A stretch of DNA of 64,000 nucleotides from Oncomelania hupensis (GCA_036898135.1 CM072513.1:86129008-86193007), one strand, 5' to 3'. Positions 33,378 to 46,439 are shown, counted from the stretch's first letter. Notes: generated by a model not told the origin, from the letters alone. Translations and numbers: made by a program.

Positions 33378-34625
33378 AGCATGGCTATGGCATTCCGTTT
33401 GTAAAACAATTGATAGTTTGCATTTTAAGGCCAAAACCATAGCATTTTTGGCAATACATAATTCTATATAAAGAATGGAAGCAAGACTGTAAACAATTAA
33501 TTATTTGTATAGAGCGATTTCGATAACCTAAAGAATAGATTCTTTAGTAAAAGTCATGAACATAACAAAAAAATATCAAAGATACTTTTAATTATACAAC
33601 AATACAAGACAAATGAATTTTCGATCTATGCTCTTCTTCAGATTACAAACAATGCATAAGAATGTTACTTCCATCACTTAATTTATGGTATTGTACATTA
33701 AAAAAATGTGTTTGTTTAATGCATATACTATTATTTCTTTATTAATTACGGTGTTTTTATTATAGACTAGGAGTGTAATCAGCATGGTGGCCATCTTGAA
33801 AAATGGTCGCCATATTTCTTTTTGTAATGACTACTGGGATTTTTTTAAAAACAGGTCTTAAGTCACAGGTATACCAAATTTGGTGCTTGTAAGGCAAAAT
33901 CTTCGTCTAATACTTCATAGTATAGTACAAAAGTATAATCGGCATTATGACCATCTTGAAAATGGCCGCCATATTGTTTATTTTTAATGGCTACCGAGCT
34001 TTTCTAACAGAAAAGATTTTAAATATCATACATACCAAATTTGGTGCTTATAGGAGAAAATCTTCTCATACTTTATATTGTAGACCAAGAGTGTAATCAG
34101 CATGGCGGCCATCATTAAAAATGGCCGCCATCTTGTTTCTGGTAATGGCTACCGGGCGTTTGTAAAAGAGTAGGTCTTAAGTATCGTGTAGACCAAATTT
34201 GGTGCTTGTAGGTCGAAATCTTGATCTCATACTCCATAATTATTGTAAAACAAAAGTGTTATCGGCATGGCGGCCATCTTGAAAAATGTCCGCCATATTT
34301 TTTCTGTTAACTGCCACTGAGCTTTTCTAAAAGAGTAGGTCTTAAGTATCATGTATACCAAATTTGGCGCTTGTTGGTCGAAATCTTGGTCGTATACTTC
34401 ATATTGTAGAACAAGAGTTTAATCGGCATGGCGGCCATCTTGAAAATGGCCGCCATATTTTTTTTAATGGCTACCAGGCTTTTTTGCAATAGTAGGTCTT
34501 AAATATCATGCACATCAAATTTTTTTTTTTGGGGGGGGGGGGAAGCTATTTTGTCAGTAATCTGCCATACTAGTTTTTGGCCTTACAAAGCAAGCAATAA
34601 CCGATTTACAAATGGAATGCCATAG
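33378..34625. repeat. Inverted repeat pair flanking tandem units
   Basis: 33378-33445 and 34553-34625 are inverted copies (phrases TATGGCATTCCxTTTGTAAA and AAGGCCAAAAxC). They bracket the 162-bp repeat block near the right end of the TIR element. Confidence 0.65.
33760..34525. repeat. Five 162-bp tandem units with GGCGGCCAT palindromes
   Basis: Units start near 33771, 33933, 34090, 34256 and 34417 (period 157-166). Each has a GGCGGCCATCTTG / ATGGCCGCCAT inverted pair, then AATGGCTACCGxGCTTTT, then ACCAAATTTGGTGCTTGTAGG. Some contain GCCGCCATCTTG, which matches the known YY1-binding consensus. A related single unit is at 61378-61500. Confidence 0.85.
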
Positions 34626-34798
34626 TACACGGCTAGGTAATAAAAGCTCAATAACTTTGTTTTGCGATATTTTTTTTTTTACATTTTGGATATGTGATAG
34701 AGTAAATTATTATCTTTCCGATGCAGTAAAAATTATTTTGGATACCCAAAAAAGCAAAACGAAACATTTTGCGCATTCTGGGCTTGGACTAGTAGTGT

Positions 34799-34842
34799 CA
34801 TGTCGCATCGCGTCGCGTCGGATCGTGTCGCGTCGCGTAGTG
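34799..34842. repeat. CGTCG-type pentamer tract
   Basis: Short CGTCG/CATCG repeat just outside the right end of the TIR element. Confidence 0.75.
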
Positions 34843-35094
34843 TTGACATTTGTGGCTGCTATTCTTACGCATATTGTAGTAAGAGGCTTAAGGTATTGGC
34901 ATGATAAGCCCACTATTCTGATTTCTCAAAGATATTTCCGTATAAAGACACATTTAGAAATAAGCCTACAACAGGCCTATCATGTCTGCAGCATGACACG
35001 ACTACAACACTGTTTACAATGGTTAATTAATAACACAGACTTTGGTCAAAGCAACAACAATGAAACAATAACGATAACAACAATAAACCAAACA

Positions 35095-35230
35095 CACACA
35101 CTCACACACATATGCGCGCACAAGCACACACATTTCCACACACACATACACACACACACACACACACACAGGTCAGACAAACATACATACATACATACAC
35201 AACGCGCGCACACTCACACACACACACGAA
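35095..35230. repeat. (CA)n-rich tract
   Basis: ACACAC repeats with CATACATACATA inserts. Confidence 0.9.
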
Positions 35231-35249
35231 AAGTCCCCATTGACCTTTA

Positions 35250-36830
35250 AGTACTACATTATCTATACAAAGTAACTAAGAATTGCACAACTAAATCGTT
35301 CATTCATTCAATCATTGATTCAGTTGGGTTAAACAAAAATAACTTACATCCTTTCTAAATGCAAGTAAACATAAAATAATTAAATTACCAAATCGAGCTT
35401 ATTAAAATAAACTACATGTTAAAATATCAAAAGTAACACAAAATAAAATACTTACTCATAACATATTTACCTTATTGCATCAGCACTTTGTGACAATGAT
35501 CCTTGTGTACATTTCACTGTGAAGGAAACCCTACCTCACATATCTTTTAGTTGTTGTTTTTGTTGTTGTTGTTGTAGATTTTTTTATATCTCTCTCTCTC
35601 TCTCTCTCTTCTGGTTAAAGTGATTTGAAAATATCGTAGCAAAGATCAGTAAACTTCGTCTCAGTAAACGAGATGATAATTATAATTATCCGGTCCAATA
35701 AAGGTCATAGGCTTAAAGGAGCCTTGTTAATGCCTTTTACTTCTGTACAAAGCTAACTCCGAAATATAACCGTTACAAATTCATCTACGTAAACAGACTG
35801 CGCGCGCCCTTTAGTTCTCCGGAAGGTTACAAGGCTAAGATAAGCTTTTTACCTCCATCAAATTACACTCGGACAAAAAGATGTGGCAAGGAAGCAACAT
35901 TTTTGTCTACAAAGAATCCCATTTAAAAAAACAAAAACATACCGCTCTTTGGTATTCTAAGTCGTACAGCCTAAAATTACCTTAAAATGTGTTGCTGTTT
36001 TCGTTTTAGCTAAATCAATCTAAACTCGAACGAAATGTCATGCCAGTTAAACAGATGTCTCAGTAAACAGACACTGCCATTTGGTTTCAGAAAGGTTATT
36101 TATGCTCTTGACTTTTATCATGAAAATGCCTGTTTCTTCTTTTTCTTCAACTTGATTGTCGCCTGTCGCATATTTATATTGAATTTATTTACATGGGGTC
36201 GGCTCACAACCTGATTGCTTTGATGGCTTCCCTGCAAGTCTACAACATTGCTTGTTTGTCATAATATGTTTCATTTATTTTTGTTTACGGTTGACACATT
36301 GCGATTTTAGACAATAAGAAATGAATAATTCAATTATTAACACAGTAACAATTCAAACAAAATTAATAGAAACGTTCAGCCAAAAGTCTTTTTTTTTTCC
36401 ACAGTATCCCTATCCCTGATTGTTTCTCATATGTGTATATATCAGTTTGTCATATGTGTTCAATTGAATAAAAACGTTTGTTTAAACTAAAAGGTTATTA
36501 TAATACAGGCTAAAATGTGCTGTACCTTAAAGTACACATTCAAAAGAGGCGTGCCGAGCAGCAGTAGCCTACACTGTCGTTTCACTTTCAACTAAGGGAC
36601 TATACACTGTGGCCTCAGACACTAATTGTCTGCAGACGTGATACTGTTACAAGGATATCAGGATACAAACTATTTTATTGCCCAGTGGACACGCAAGGAC
36701 TGCATTTGGTCAATGCTGCTGCACCATTAATAAAACAAACAAGTACTAATGATTAACGAGTTGACAGCACAAACGCAATAAAAAGATAAGACAATACGAT
36801 AAAAAGATGAACTGTACACTGCGACATCGA
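35250..36830. other. No feature recognised
   Basis: AT-rich sequence without supportable genes or repeats apart from a short CT run at 35589-35610. Confidence 0.4.
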
Positions 36831-37079
36831 CTCCAGTGTGGTCCGCTGATGGCATGTCTTTATTTCTTTCACTGATAGTCACTTGTTACCAAAGAAATCC
36901 CTTACTTAGCCTGCTTGCATTCACAAACGTTGCTGTGGCTGTACTGGGCCTTGCAGTGAATTCGAGTCTTCCTTGCGAATCTTTGGCTGCTGCCCGCCCA
37001 GTTTTACGTGGGCTCACAGGCAGTGTATCAAAACCTGACGTGTCAAACGTCGCATACATTGGTAAGATATGCCTCAGCG

Positions 37080-37247
37080 GGCCCAGCCACTCTGTTTGAT
37101 AAGAGGATGAGTGTTGAGCATTCTAGACCTTCGGAGTTTGCTTATCCTTTACACAGAACCATCAACTCTTTGTGTTTTGAAATTTGCCTCGAGCATGGAG
37201 CGCTAGTGGATTTAGGCGCTATACAAATCATCATCATCATCATCATT

Positions 37248-37312
<65 letters not shown>
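37080..37312 (+). mobile_element. SINE-like element with (ATC)n tail
   Basis: Ends GGAGCGCTAGTGGATTTAGG, then GCGCTATACAAATC, running into about 80 bases of ATC repeats. The GCGCTATACAA ending parallels the SINE ends at 11725 and 15065. Confidence 0.55.
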
Positions 37313-37559
37313 GTATATGTATGTAGGTACATATCCTACCCATTACCAACACCACCACCACCCCCATCACCACCACCATCACCCTAAACCTCACCCCCAC
37401 CCCACATCGCCCCCACAAACACCCTTTGTGCTGAGTAGCCTTGCACTGCGGCTGCCCTCTTTCAGTGAAGGGCGTGACAGGCATTTCCCCCCTCATGGCT
37501 GGCGGATTAAGACGGTTCCAAGACAGCGCAAAGGTGCGCATGAACTATTCTAACTTTTT

Positions 37560-38400
37560 GTCTTTTTCTTCTAATTAATAATATTGAATGCTTGCGACCT
37601 TTCCTCTTCTCAAGTTCTAGGCTCTTACGGTGTCCGCCCACTATGCAACGTTTGGGGCATTCATAACCATTCAATGGGTATAACATGGGATCACTAACAA
37701 TGGACAGTGCGTTCGGTGCTGTGGAGGTCGATCAAACAGAACGCTCATCTACTTGTGGGCAGCTTACGCGCGTCCTTGTTGAAGGGATCGATCACCGTTG
37801 ATCCTCGACTGATCGCTGATGCGTGTGTTTCAGCCCTTGGCTGCAGCGGCATTGTGTAATGCGATTGTGGCTAATCAGGGATTACACTTTGGCGTGTAAA
37901 GAGGTGAAGGTTGGTAGTGGGTGGCACATGGGTTACGTAACCATGCAAACTAGGCTTGGTAGTTATTTTTATTATTGTGTTTAGTTTTGGTTGTTGTAAG
38001 GTTTTACCATTTACTCATGTATAATGTTATTTGTAATGCGTAACTGCTAACTACAGCGGCTACTAATAAACTATTCACCTCTTCGCAATATAAAAGGCAA
38101 TTTCAAAGGGTTAAGCCGAAGGAGAGACAACCACAAAAAACGATGACGTAGGTTTCTCCGCAGGAACCAAGGGCAGAGCACCCACACACAAAAATGAGGC
38201 GCTCGTAAAATGTGCTCAGAGCAAAAACAACTGTAAAATAATCAAAACAGGTTTCGGTGCAATAATCAAAACGACTTTTCAATGTTTGGTGCGCTTTTTT
38301 GTCCCCTATACTTTAATCTAGTTAGTTGTTGTTATTTGAACCCGAAAGTAAAAACCCAAAATTTATGTTTCAAAAGCATTACTGTCATTCAAGCAACTAA
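37560..38400. other. No gene supported
   Basis: Only a partial copy of the TGTCCCCTATAC motif at 38298. Confidence 0.4.
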
Positions 38401-38668
38401 AGGTAAATGTGTCCTCCGTAACCTTTCCTTTGGGACTTTCCTTTTCTCTAGGCCAGCTTAATGAGGGCGGTGCCTATATTCTCTACCTCGTTGCTTTACC
38501 TTGCCCGGTATAAATACGTATCCAGGCACCCATCCATCGCTGGGTAAACTGGAGTGTGTCGTGCGCTTGTTTCAATCTTTGTGTGGCGTTTTGGTGGTGC
38601 TTCATGGTCACCCATCCGAGTACTAACCCCTCCCGACGTTGCTTTAACATGAAACATTGCTAGCGTGT
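38401..38668 (-). mobile_element. 5S-rRNA-derived SINE, copy 2
   Basis: Right end reads GGTCACCCATCCGAGTACTA ahead of CCCGACGTTGCTTTAAC, the inverted 5S rRNA promoter region. The body shares GGCCAGC(T/G)TAATGAGGG and CCTCGTTGCTTTACCTTGCC with 55109-55351. No TSD found. Confidence 0.65.
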
Positions 38669-38746
38669 GCCCAGACCACGACACTCCTCCACCACTCTCT
38701 CCCTCCTCTCCTCCCTTTCCTGAACTACCTCATTCCAAGTCACCAT

Positions 38747-38747
38747 A

Positions 38748-38826
<79 letters not shown>

Positions 38827-38843
38827 GAATGATGATGATGATG

Positions 38844-38938
<95 letters not shown>

Positions 38939-38943
38939 TGATT
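38747..38943. repeat. (GAT)n(AAT)n microsatellite
   Basis: GAT array passing into an AAT array, ending in GATT repeats next to the retroposon tail at 38950. Confidence 0.95.
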
Positions 38944-38949
38944 GATTGA

Positions 38950-39512
38950 TTTATTGTTGCTTTAGGTCCAGCGGACTCCTCCGAGCCAAATCAGGACCGG
39001 ACAACCCCCGATCCGCATAAAAGATCTGCTGAAACAACCCTAGTGGGAAAATTGAACGCCCTCCACCGGCCAGCCACTTTACAATAAAGACATCCCACGC
39101 GGGGGACCGCTGAGGGTTTACCTCAACTACGCGAACCCCCGGTTACAAAAACAAAATAGAATAAAACCATCATTACAAATCATCAACGAAACATATACAT
39201 ATAAAATGCCTATATTGCTAAATACTAACATCATAGGAAGCCCTAGTGACCACCCAGCAGAAAGCGTCCAACACTCCCAAGCTGATCCAACAGACCTCAT
39301 ACACAAACAAGGAGTCTTGTCCAGGAAGAGTTTTCAAGAAAAAAGGTAGGTCATTGATCTAGCGAAGAAGAAGATAGTATAGCAGAGTGATAGGACAGAG
39401 CAGGAATGGGAAAGAGTATATGAGGAAGATAGCAACAGTGGGAATTTAAAGCACTAAATTTCCATAAAGTGGGGATACTATTTATACTGAAACCCCCGGC
39501 ACTCCAACGGGG
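38950..39512 (-). mobile_element. 574-bp retroposon family, copy 3
   Basis: Nearly complete, including the segment deleted in copy 2. Its 5' end is at the right (AACCCCCGGCACTCCAACGG). No clear TSD; the tail side abuts a microsatellite. Confidence 0.8.
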
Positions 39513-39642
39513 GTACTGTTGCCGCAGTGAATCTGTCATGCCTACAAAGGCAAGACAGGTTTTCAACTGGGGCTTTCACTGTTCCCTTTATAGTTTAGAA
39601 CAATCTACAGTGGCAAGATTGCTCATGACCCCAAGGGGTAAT

Positions 39643-39732
<90 letters not shown>
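39643..39732. repeat. (AAT)n microsatellite
   Basis: Perfect AAT array. Confidence 0.95.
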
Positions 39733-40346
39733 TGTAGCGGCACCACGTTTGCTCACGTAAAGAAGAAACAGCATCACACGGGTTTGGGGTCCTTTACTGA
39801 ATTTTAATCCGTGAAACTAAAAAGTTTAAACAGTACAATAACTAATCGTGTAACGAACGTAAATAAAATCAATCAACAGACTAAATTATAGATATATGTA
39901 ACTCTTTACCGATTTTTTTTTCTTTTTATTTTTCGATAATAAGACAAACTAACAAGCCCACAAACGAAATCGATCTATGTCGCAATCATGCACACCGCTT
40001 TCGCTGTAAAATCAAAACAGTACAAACTTTTCGTATAACAATTTTAGATAATTCCTAAATACGTGATTCTGACCATCTGGGCCCAGTGTGAAGCTGAACA
40101 AATAAGAGCCATGCAGGAGGACTGATAATAAAACATCTAAAGCTTTACACGCATAACACAACGTTTGGTCGCATACCACCATTTTAGCAAAAGTAAAAAC
40201 TAAAAAAAAAATAGATAACTAAATAAAACATTTTAAAAAAACTGATCAATAAACTAACTAGTCGATAAATATTAATCGATGAATTAAAATTTAAATTTTA
40301 AATAAAGGAAATCTTACTAAAATGCGGGTTTTCACTGGTCGTTACA
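39733..40346 (+). mobile_element. LTR-like sequence, weak
   Basis: Runs TGTAGCGGC...GTCGTTACA between two trinucleotide arrays. The TG/CA termini and AT-rich body suggest a solo LTR, but no TSD is visible. Confidence 0.3.
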
Positions 40347-40348
40347 AC

Positions 40349-40372
40349 GACAACAACAACAACAACAACAAC

Positions 40373-40450
<78 letters not shown>
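40349..40450. repeat. (AAC)n(AAT)n microsatellite (SINE tail)
   Basis: Adjoins the 3' segment of a family-B SINE at 40451-40545. Confidence 0.92.
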
Positions 40451-40451
<1 letters not shown>

Positions 40452-40545
40452 CAGGATGCTATCAAGCGCTTTTCCTTCAATCGAACTCAAAGCGCGACGA
40501 TCTGCAGAGATACCTATTACAAAAAGCGCAAAGGAAATAAATGTT
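40451..40545 (-). mobile_element. tRNA-derived SINE family B, 3' fragment
   Basis: Minus strand CAGATCGTCGCGCTTTGAG ... GCGCTTGATAGCATCC matches the 3' segment of 23716-23996 and ends in the AAT array. Confidence 0.7.
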
Positions 40546-40579
40546 GTTGTGTGTTTTTTTTGTGTTTTTTTAAATTTAG

Positions 40580-42372
40580 ATAGACTGCAATACAACATTG
40601 ACTGCAATACAATATTGACTGCAATACAACATTGACTGCAATACAATATTGACTGCAATACAATATTGACTGCAATACAATATTGTAACGAACACGTTTC
40701 GTACACATTTGTGTAGGAAGACGTTATGACGTCACTGTGTTATTTACCATCGAAATGACAATTTAGTTTCTGAGCTGTTGTTAGCTCAGAGACGACATAT
40801 CAGCCGTATTGAACGGACGTATTCGTGGGTGCGCTAACGAAGCCTGATTCTGCTAAGGATTAAGATAGCTGTATCTAAGAATACAGGTATTTATTGTTAT
40901 TATTATTATTGGTATTTATAATGAGCTGTAAAGCTATCCATACGAAAAGGGAAAGTGTTGCTTTTTATGAATTATTGGTTTAGAGTGCAGAGGAACCCAT
41001 GTTTGAAGGAAGTACGATAACTCGTGTCAATACTTATTTGATCATGTAAATTTCATGTGTGACTCAGTTTGTAACTATGATGCCATTGTTATATTCATTC
41101 ATATATGGGGCTGAAATAGGAATATAATTCAGTTGTATAATTTGTATATCTATTGATGAATGAATGGGTAGGAATATGTTATGAAATGAAGATGAGCTGT
41201 GATTGTAATATTTGGCTCATAATCCATTGTGGTAGGCTACGCAATGTGTGTACAGTGTAAAGTATCTATAGGTATTGTCACAGGAATGGTGACAAAAGTG
41301 ATTGTAGTGGTGTGGTGGCATATAGAAGACATTCTGCAAAGGAAATGGTCTTCAAGCATTGTGTATTATAAAGATGTGTCAAAGACATACAGACTCTTTA
41401 AGTATAAGAGCGAAAATTTACGATTGTGTACATGTTGTATACAGCGGGACCGGTACGGAGCGGAATTTCCCCCTGATGTGTGGTCGATGGTACAGTCCTC
41501 GTGACAACGTCTGAAGAGACTGGAAGTGGACACCATCGAAGACAGTTCTCTCCTTCGTCAACCATCACTGTTGTAGACGTACAGCATCGGTGACGAAGAA
41601 CTTCTCCAGACCTGGGCCAGGGGACCACCTGCAGTGTTCCCCAGGAGTAGCCTTGTTTCATAGCTTCGACTGAGAGACCAAGAATCTCCGTTACGTCGTC
41701 GTAGGGTCTGTGAGTATTGTTATTAATACTTGACACTCATTATTCAAGTCAAGAACCTTCGACAAGTCGTCGAGGTGATATCATTGACTGTGTCGACACT
41801 AATGTGAACAGTAGAGTCGAGTGACGTCTCGAGAAGGAGACAACGACTTCTATAGTATTGATTGACTGTGAAAGCGCCAAATTGATAAACAGCCCATACG
41901 GCACTTACTGGTTATCTGTGTGGATCTACTTATATGCTGAACAGATTTGTGTGGTTTCATGTATATGTAATTGACCTAATATATCTGTGAATGGTTTAAT
42001 GTATATGCAAATGATTTAATGTATCTGTGAATTTATTGTATACGTGGATGATTTAATGTGTATGTTCATGACTGAGTGAGAAATAGTATAACAGAAGGGC
42101 AAAGAGAAATAACTGTGTAGACTTTGTCCTTGTCTGTAAGCACGTGTGTGGTGGTGGATGAGAATTTAAAGTAAACAGAGATAGAGCATGCATCCTTAGA
42201 CTGAGCGTCAGATAACCACACTCACACACTCATTCACTAGACTAAACATAGTTATATATTTATATAGATATTTAATTTAATACACAAAAACCATCCGTTA
42301 CAAATATTGACTGCAATACAACATTGACTGCAATACAACATTGACTGCAATACAATATTGACTGCAATACAA
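40580..42372. repeat. 17-bp minisatellite split by an LTR
   Basis: GACTGCAATACAATATT units at 40580-40683 and 42303-42372, continuous once the 1.6-kb insertion is removed. Confidence 0.9.
40684..42302 (+). mobile_element. Solo LTR (1,619 bp) with 5-bp TSD
   Basis: Termini TGTAACG and CGTTACA are perfect 7-base inverted repeats. AATAT flanks both sides (40679-40683 and 42303-42307). No coding frame of note. Size, TG/CA ends and 5-bp TSD fit a solo LTR left by LTR-LTR recombination. Confidence 0.78.
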
Positions 42373-42381
42373 TATATTATT

Positions 42382-42444
<63 letters not shown>

Positions 42445-42455
42445 GATAATAATAA
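42373..42455. repeat. (AAT)n microsatellite
   Basis: AAT array adjoining the 17-bp repeat. Confidence 0.95.
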
Positions 42456-42719
42456 TGCACTAAACTTATATGGTACCCGAGCAAGAATGGGCTCGCCATG
42501 CTTTATAATGCACAAGAAAGCAATGGTATTAAAAAACAAAATAAAATAAAAATCATGCTCAGTTAAAAACTGCTGAACCAGTAGTATGTACATTTATTAA
42601 CACACACACACACGCACACACATTTTTGTAAAAACGACATTCTGATGACTGTTGTGAAAAAAACAGGGATTATTTTGACATACTTTTCATTTCGTGACAT
42701 TATTTTGACATTTTCAAAT

Positions 42720-43140
42720 TTTTGAACCTATCCCCTAACCCTAACCTCTAACCCTAACCCTAACCCTTAACCTAACCCTAAGCCTAAAACAGCTGTAACT
42801 CTACCGGAACCCTATTTTGACGTCAAAATAGGGCAGCCTTCCAAAAAAGTCAAAAGAAACCATGTGGAGTTCCATGAGTGTGTCACTGTAACGTCGTTTC
42901 TACATGCCCACACCACACACACCCACGCACACGCACACACACACACACCCACACACACACAAACACACCCGAGCGCACAGCCGAGGTTACGCAGTATTAT
43001 CATGACATTCCCGAAACGCCATCTACGTTGTGCTCACAATGGGTCATATTTCGTCCCCATTTTTAAGTACTTTGCAGTGTTCGAACCCTACCCCTACCCC
43101 TAACTCTAAACCAGCCCTAACCCTAACGGATCATTGTTCT
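42720..43140. repeat. Telomere-like CCCTAA motifs and a CA tract
   Basis: Clusters of CCCTAACC at 42733-42785 and 43085-43130 around a CA tract (42898-42970). A perfect 24-base palindrome with half-site CCCTATTTTGAC lies at 42810-42833. The recurring TTTTGACGTCAAAATAGGG phrases suggest a decayed TIR element. Confidence 0.7.
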
Positions 43141-43547
43141 GGCGTCAAAACAAGTAGGCATGTCAAAACAAGTTATGTAGATGTTCACTGATTTGTCCAC
43201 ATAACACTGTGTAAACAAGGACGCCTGGCCAAAATACATATCCACAATAAAAACATTCATTATCACATCATTGAACAAAAACAAATACAACTAAAATCAA
43301 TACACACTTATTTAAAAACTAAAACATAAGATTGTAAACATTTCTCAAAACAGTAAAATACAATAAAAGATATGAATCACGAAAAAGGACTAGACTCAAC
43401 TACAACAGAGAAATTTCACTAAACTAAGTAGTATAAAAGACCTTGTACGACATTGATAAATACCCTCATGTAAAATTGATAGATCACCTTCAACACAAAC
43501 ACAAGCATTCACAGTTTAAAACAGGGCATTACCATTACCGAAGTCAC

Positions 43548-43728
43548 TCGAGGGGCCGGGTAGCTCAGTTGGTAGAGCGTCTTACTAGTAACCGAAAGGT
43601 ACCTGGTTCGAATCCCGGATTGGCCAATGTGTGACCATATTATTTTCCTCTTACCATCAACTTGTTCGCTGGTGTCAGAATAATGTAACCAGTAGTCGCC
43701 TATACGCTTCGGTGTCGTGTGACTACAG
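43548..43728 (+). mobile_element. tRNA-derived SINE, copy 2
   Basis: TSD TTACCGAAGTCAC at 43535-43547 and 43729-43741. Same head (A box TAGCTCAGTTGG, B box GGTTCGAATCC) and body as 16628-16823. Confidence 0.9.
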
Positions 43729-43904
43729 TTACCGAAGTCACATGTCCACCATAACTCTATAAACCTGATTAACGCGAACACTTTTCTAAAGTACTCAAAT
43801 ACGCCTTGGGGATGAGAACATGAACTGAGGTGTATAACTCGTCTATGTTTCTTTCTTTCTACCTCTCCCCTCTCTCCATCTCCACACTCCTCCAATCTCC
43901 CTTG

Positions 43905-44200
<296 letters not shown>

Positions 44201-44454
44201 TACCTTTTTATTGCACGTCGACGATTTTACCATGAAACAGGCGCAGAAGCCTTTCAACTGTCATTTAGTTGGGATTTTTTAGTTGTTAGTTTTTTTTCAA
44301 CAAATCGGTAAAATGTCAAAGATGTTATCGACGTCAAATTTCTGTCGGTAAAATGGGGTTATTTTATGTAAACGAAAATTACCTTCATTAATGACAAAGA
44401 AAGAGGGACAGAGTGTCTGTACACGAAAGATGACAAGGGCGGTTTTTCATTATT

Positions 44455-45532
44455 CAGGGTGGAGAACAACTGAATCAAGAAATCTCTGAAATCCGGCCGG
44501 GGCTAAGGGGCCAAGCGCCGGTATTCGCCCCCTGGAAGAAAATGAATTTATGCTATTTTGAAAGTAATTTAGGGCCTCTCCTGAAAGCAAAAAGCACAAA
44601 GTAAACATGAATAGAAACAACAACAACAACAACAAAAGAATGTATTATGCACATGTCTTTCAAAAAAGTTAAGAATCTTGATTTGTAGGCCTAACAAAGT
44701 TTGAGGTCCACCACTGTTACACACAAACTCCACATTTCAAATTTTACTGGGCACACGTTTGTCTATTTTTTTTTGCTGTAAACAGGCAAGAATTTTTATA
44801 ATTTTAGAGATATTTAGGGGTACGTTAGTAAAAACACTACATCTTAGGTATTAGTGCCTAGTGTATAGATTTAAATGAAATAAAATGCAAAATGAACAGA
44901 AATAAATCTTTCTACCTTTTTATACTTCTCTTGTCATGTCTTGTTTTTGATTACTCCATGTGTATAAAAAAAAAAAAGTTTTAAAAAGTCCAAACAAGCA
45001 CCCTCCTCTTCTTTACTTTCATGCCAGTCTGAAAGATCGTATGCATGCACACTACTGAGACTAATTGTCTAATGTCAGTACCGATCTCTTCCTCCGACTT
45101 TAAGTCCATAATTTCTCTCACTTTAATGTCTGATAAATGGAAGCCTGTAAACTCCCCTTCATCAGTCGAAGAATCCAAACCATCCATTTTAGAAACAAGT
45201 TGTACACAAGAAAATTTGAAAACAAAAATCGAAAAAACGAACGCATCACAGAGAAAACTTGTGGAAATGCAGTCGAATGTTTTTACAACAGCATAAACCG
45301 GAAGTCAATTGCCGGAAGTCTCGCAATCTTTCAAACAACGCGAGAATATAACCACATGGTTGATACGGACGCTTTTGGACGTTTTGCCTGTTTAGACCTT
45401 TGGCCGCATTTGGCCGCTATGCTCAGTAAAGGGTAGTTTTCAGCTTCTCACACTCGGAACTCAATTTTTTTTCTCGGAAATGCAAATGCCTTCCGCGGAA
45501 ATCCGCGGATTCGCGGAGAATTCTCCACCCTG
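44455..45532. mobile_element. Non-autonomous DNA transposon, 1,078 bp
   Basis: Perfect 12-base TIRs CAGGGTGGAGAA at both ends, flanked by ATTATT (44449-44454 and 45533-45538). It contains a minus-strand acidic frame at 44981-45187 (STDEGEFTGFHLSDI), which may be a leftover exon of an autonomous relative or a captured host exon. The superfamily is uncertain. Confidence 0.75.
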
Positions 45533-45574
45533 ATTATTTGATGACTTTCTACCTCCTCTTTTATCCCTACTCTT

Positions 45575-45870
45575 CCTCTTCTTCCTCTTCCTCCTCCTCC
45601 TCTTCATCATCATCATCATCATCATAATCATCATCGTCGTCGTTGTCGTCATCGTCGTTGTTTTTTCTTTGAAGTTGTCGTACTTCTTTTTTTTTCCCTT
45701 CTTGTTGTTGTTCGTGTTTGTTTTTGTTGTTGTAAGTTATTTTTGTTCTTAATTTTCTTCTCCTTGTTCTTCTTGTTCTTCTTCTTCCTCTTCGTGTGTG
45801 TCTGTGTGTGGGTGTGTGTGGGTGGGTGTGTGTGTGGGTGTGTGTGGGTGTGTGTGTGTGTGTGCTGATG
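45575..45870. repeat. CTT/CAT/GTT and GT low complexity
   Basis: CTCCTCCTCTTCATCATC tract, GTTGTT tracts, then a TGTGTGGG array. Confidence 0.85.
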
Positions 45871-46058
45871 TTCGTGCAGATGTTTGCATATAGTTGACAG
45901 TTCTATGTATAATTGGAATGGAAATGTAGTTTAGTAGTGGTCGCGTGATTTTACGTATTATTTTCATTTCTTTTAAAACATTTTCTTTATTCGCTGAGAT
46001 GAAGTGTGCTGTACCAATTCTCCATTGTGGGTAAAACAAGATTTGTTGACTTTGACAT

Positions 46059-46122
46059 TACATTACATTACATGATTATTGCTTTAGGTCAAGCGGACTC
46101 TTCCGAGCCAAATCAGGACCAA
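46059..46122 (-). mobile_element. 574-bp retroposon family, 64-bp 5'-truncated copy
   Basis: TSD TTGACTTTGACAT at 46046-46058 and 46123-46135 encloses only the last 64 bases plus the TACAT repeat tail. This shows that the family inserts by target-primed reverse transcription from its 3' end. Confidence 0.88.
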
Positions 46123-46439
46123 TTGACTTTGACATGACTTCCCTTGACTTGAATTGTTCTGTTCGAATCATTTGAAACCAGCTGCGTGTTGAGATGTGTA
46201 ACCCCAATTCTCTCGCAATTTCGTCATGCTACGCACTGGTTTGAATGAAAGAATCACAAACTACGCTCTAATAGGAGAAAGTGAAGACTGTTATTTCACA
46301 TTTAAACTGGATAAGAAGACAAGGCAAGACAACGTTATCATCTTTTACAGGAAAGGTGCATCGCAAGGCACTAGGTGACCGATTCGTGTTTTGAGTTCGA
46401 TTTTTTTTTCCAGTCTTTGAGATGTCAGAGAGCCGTGAA

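Noticed and set aside
42733..42785. True interstitial telomere
   Set aside because: Only a few degenerate CCCTAA copies are present, and palindromic phrases around them suggest a transposon remnant.
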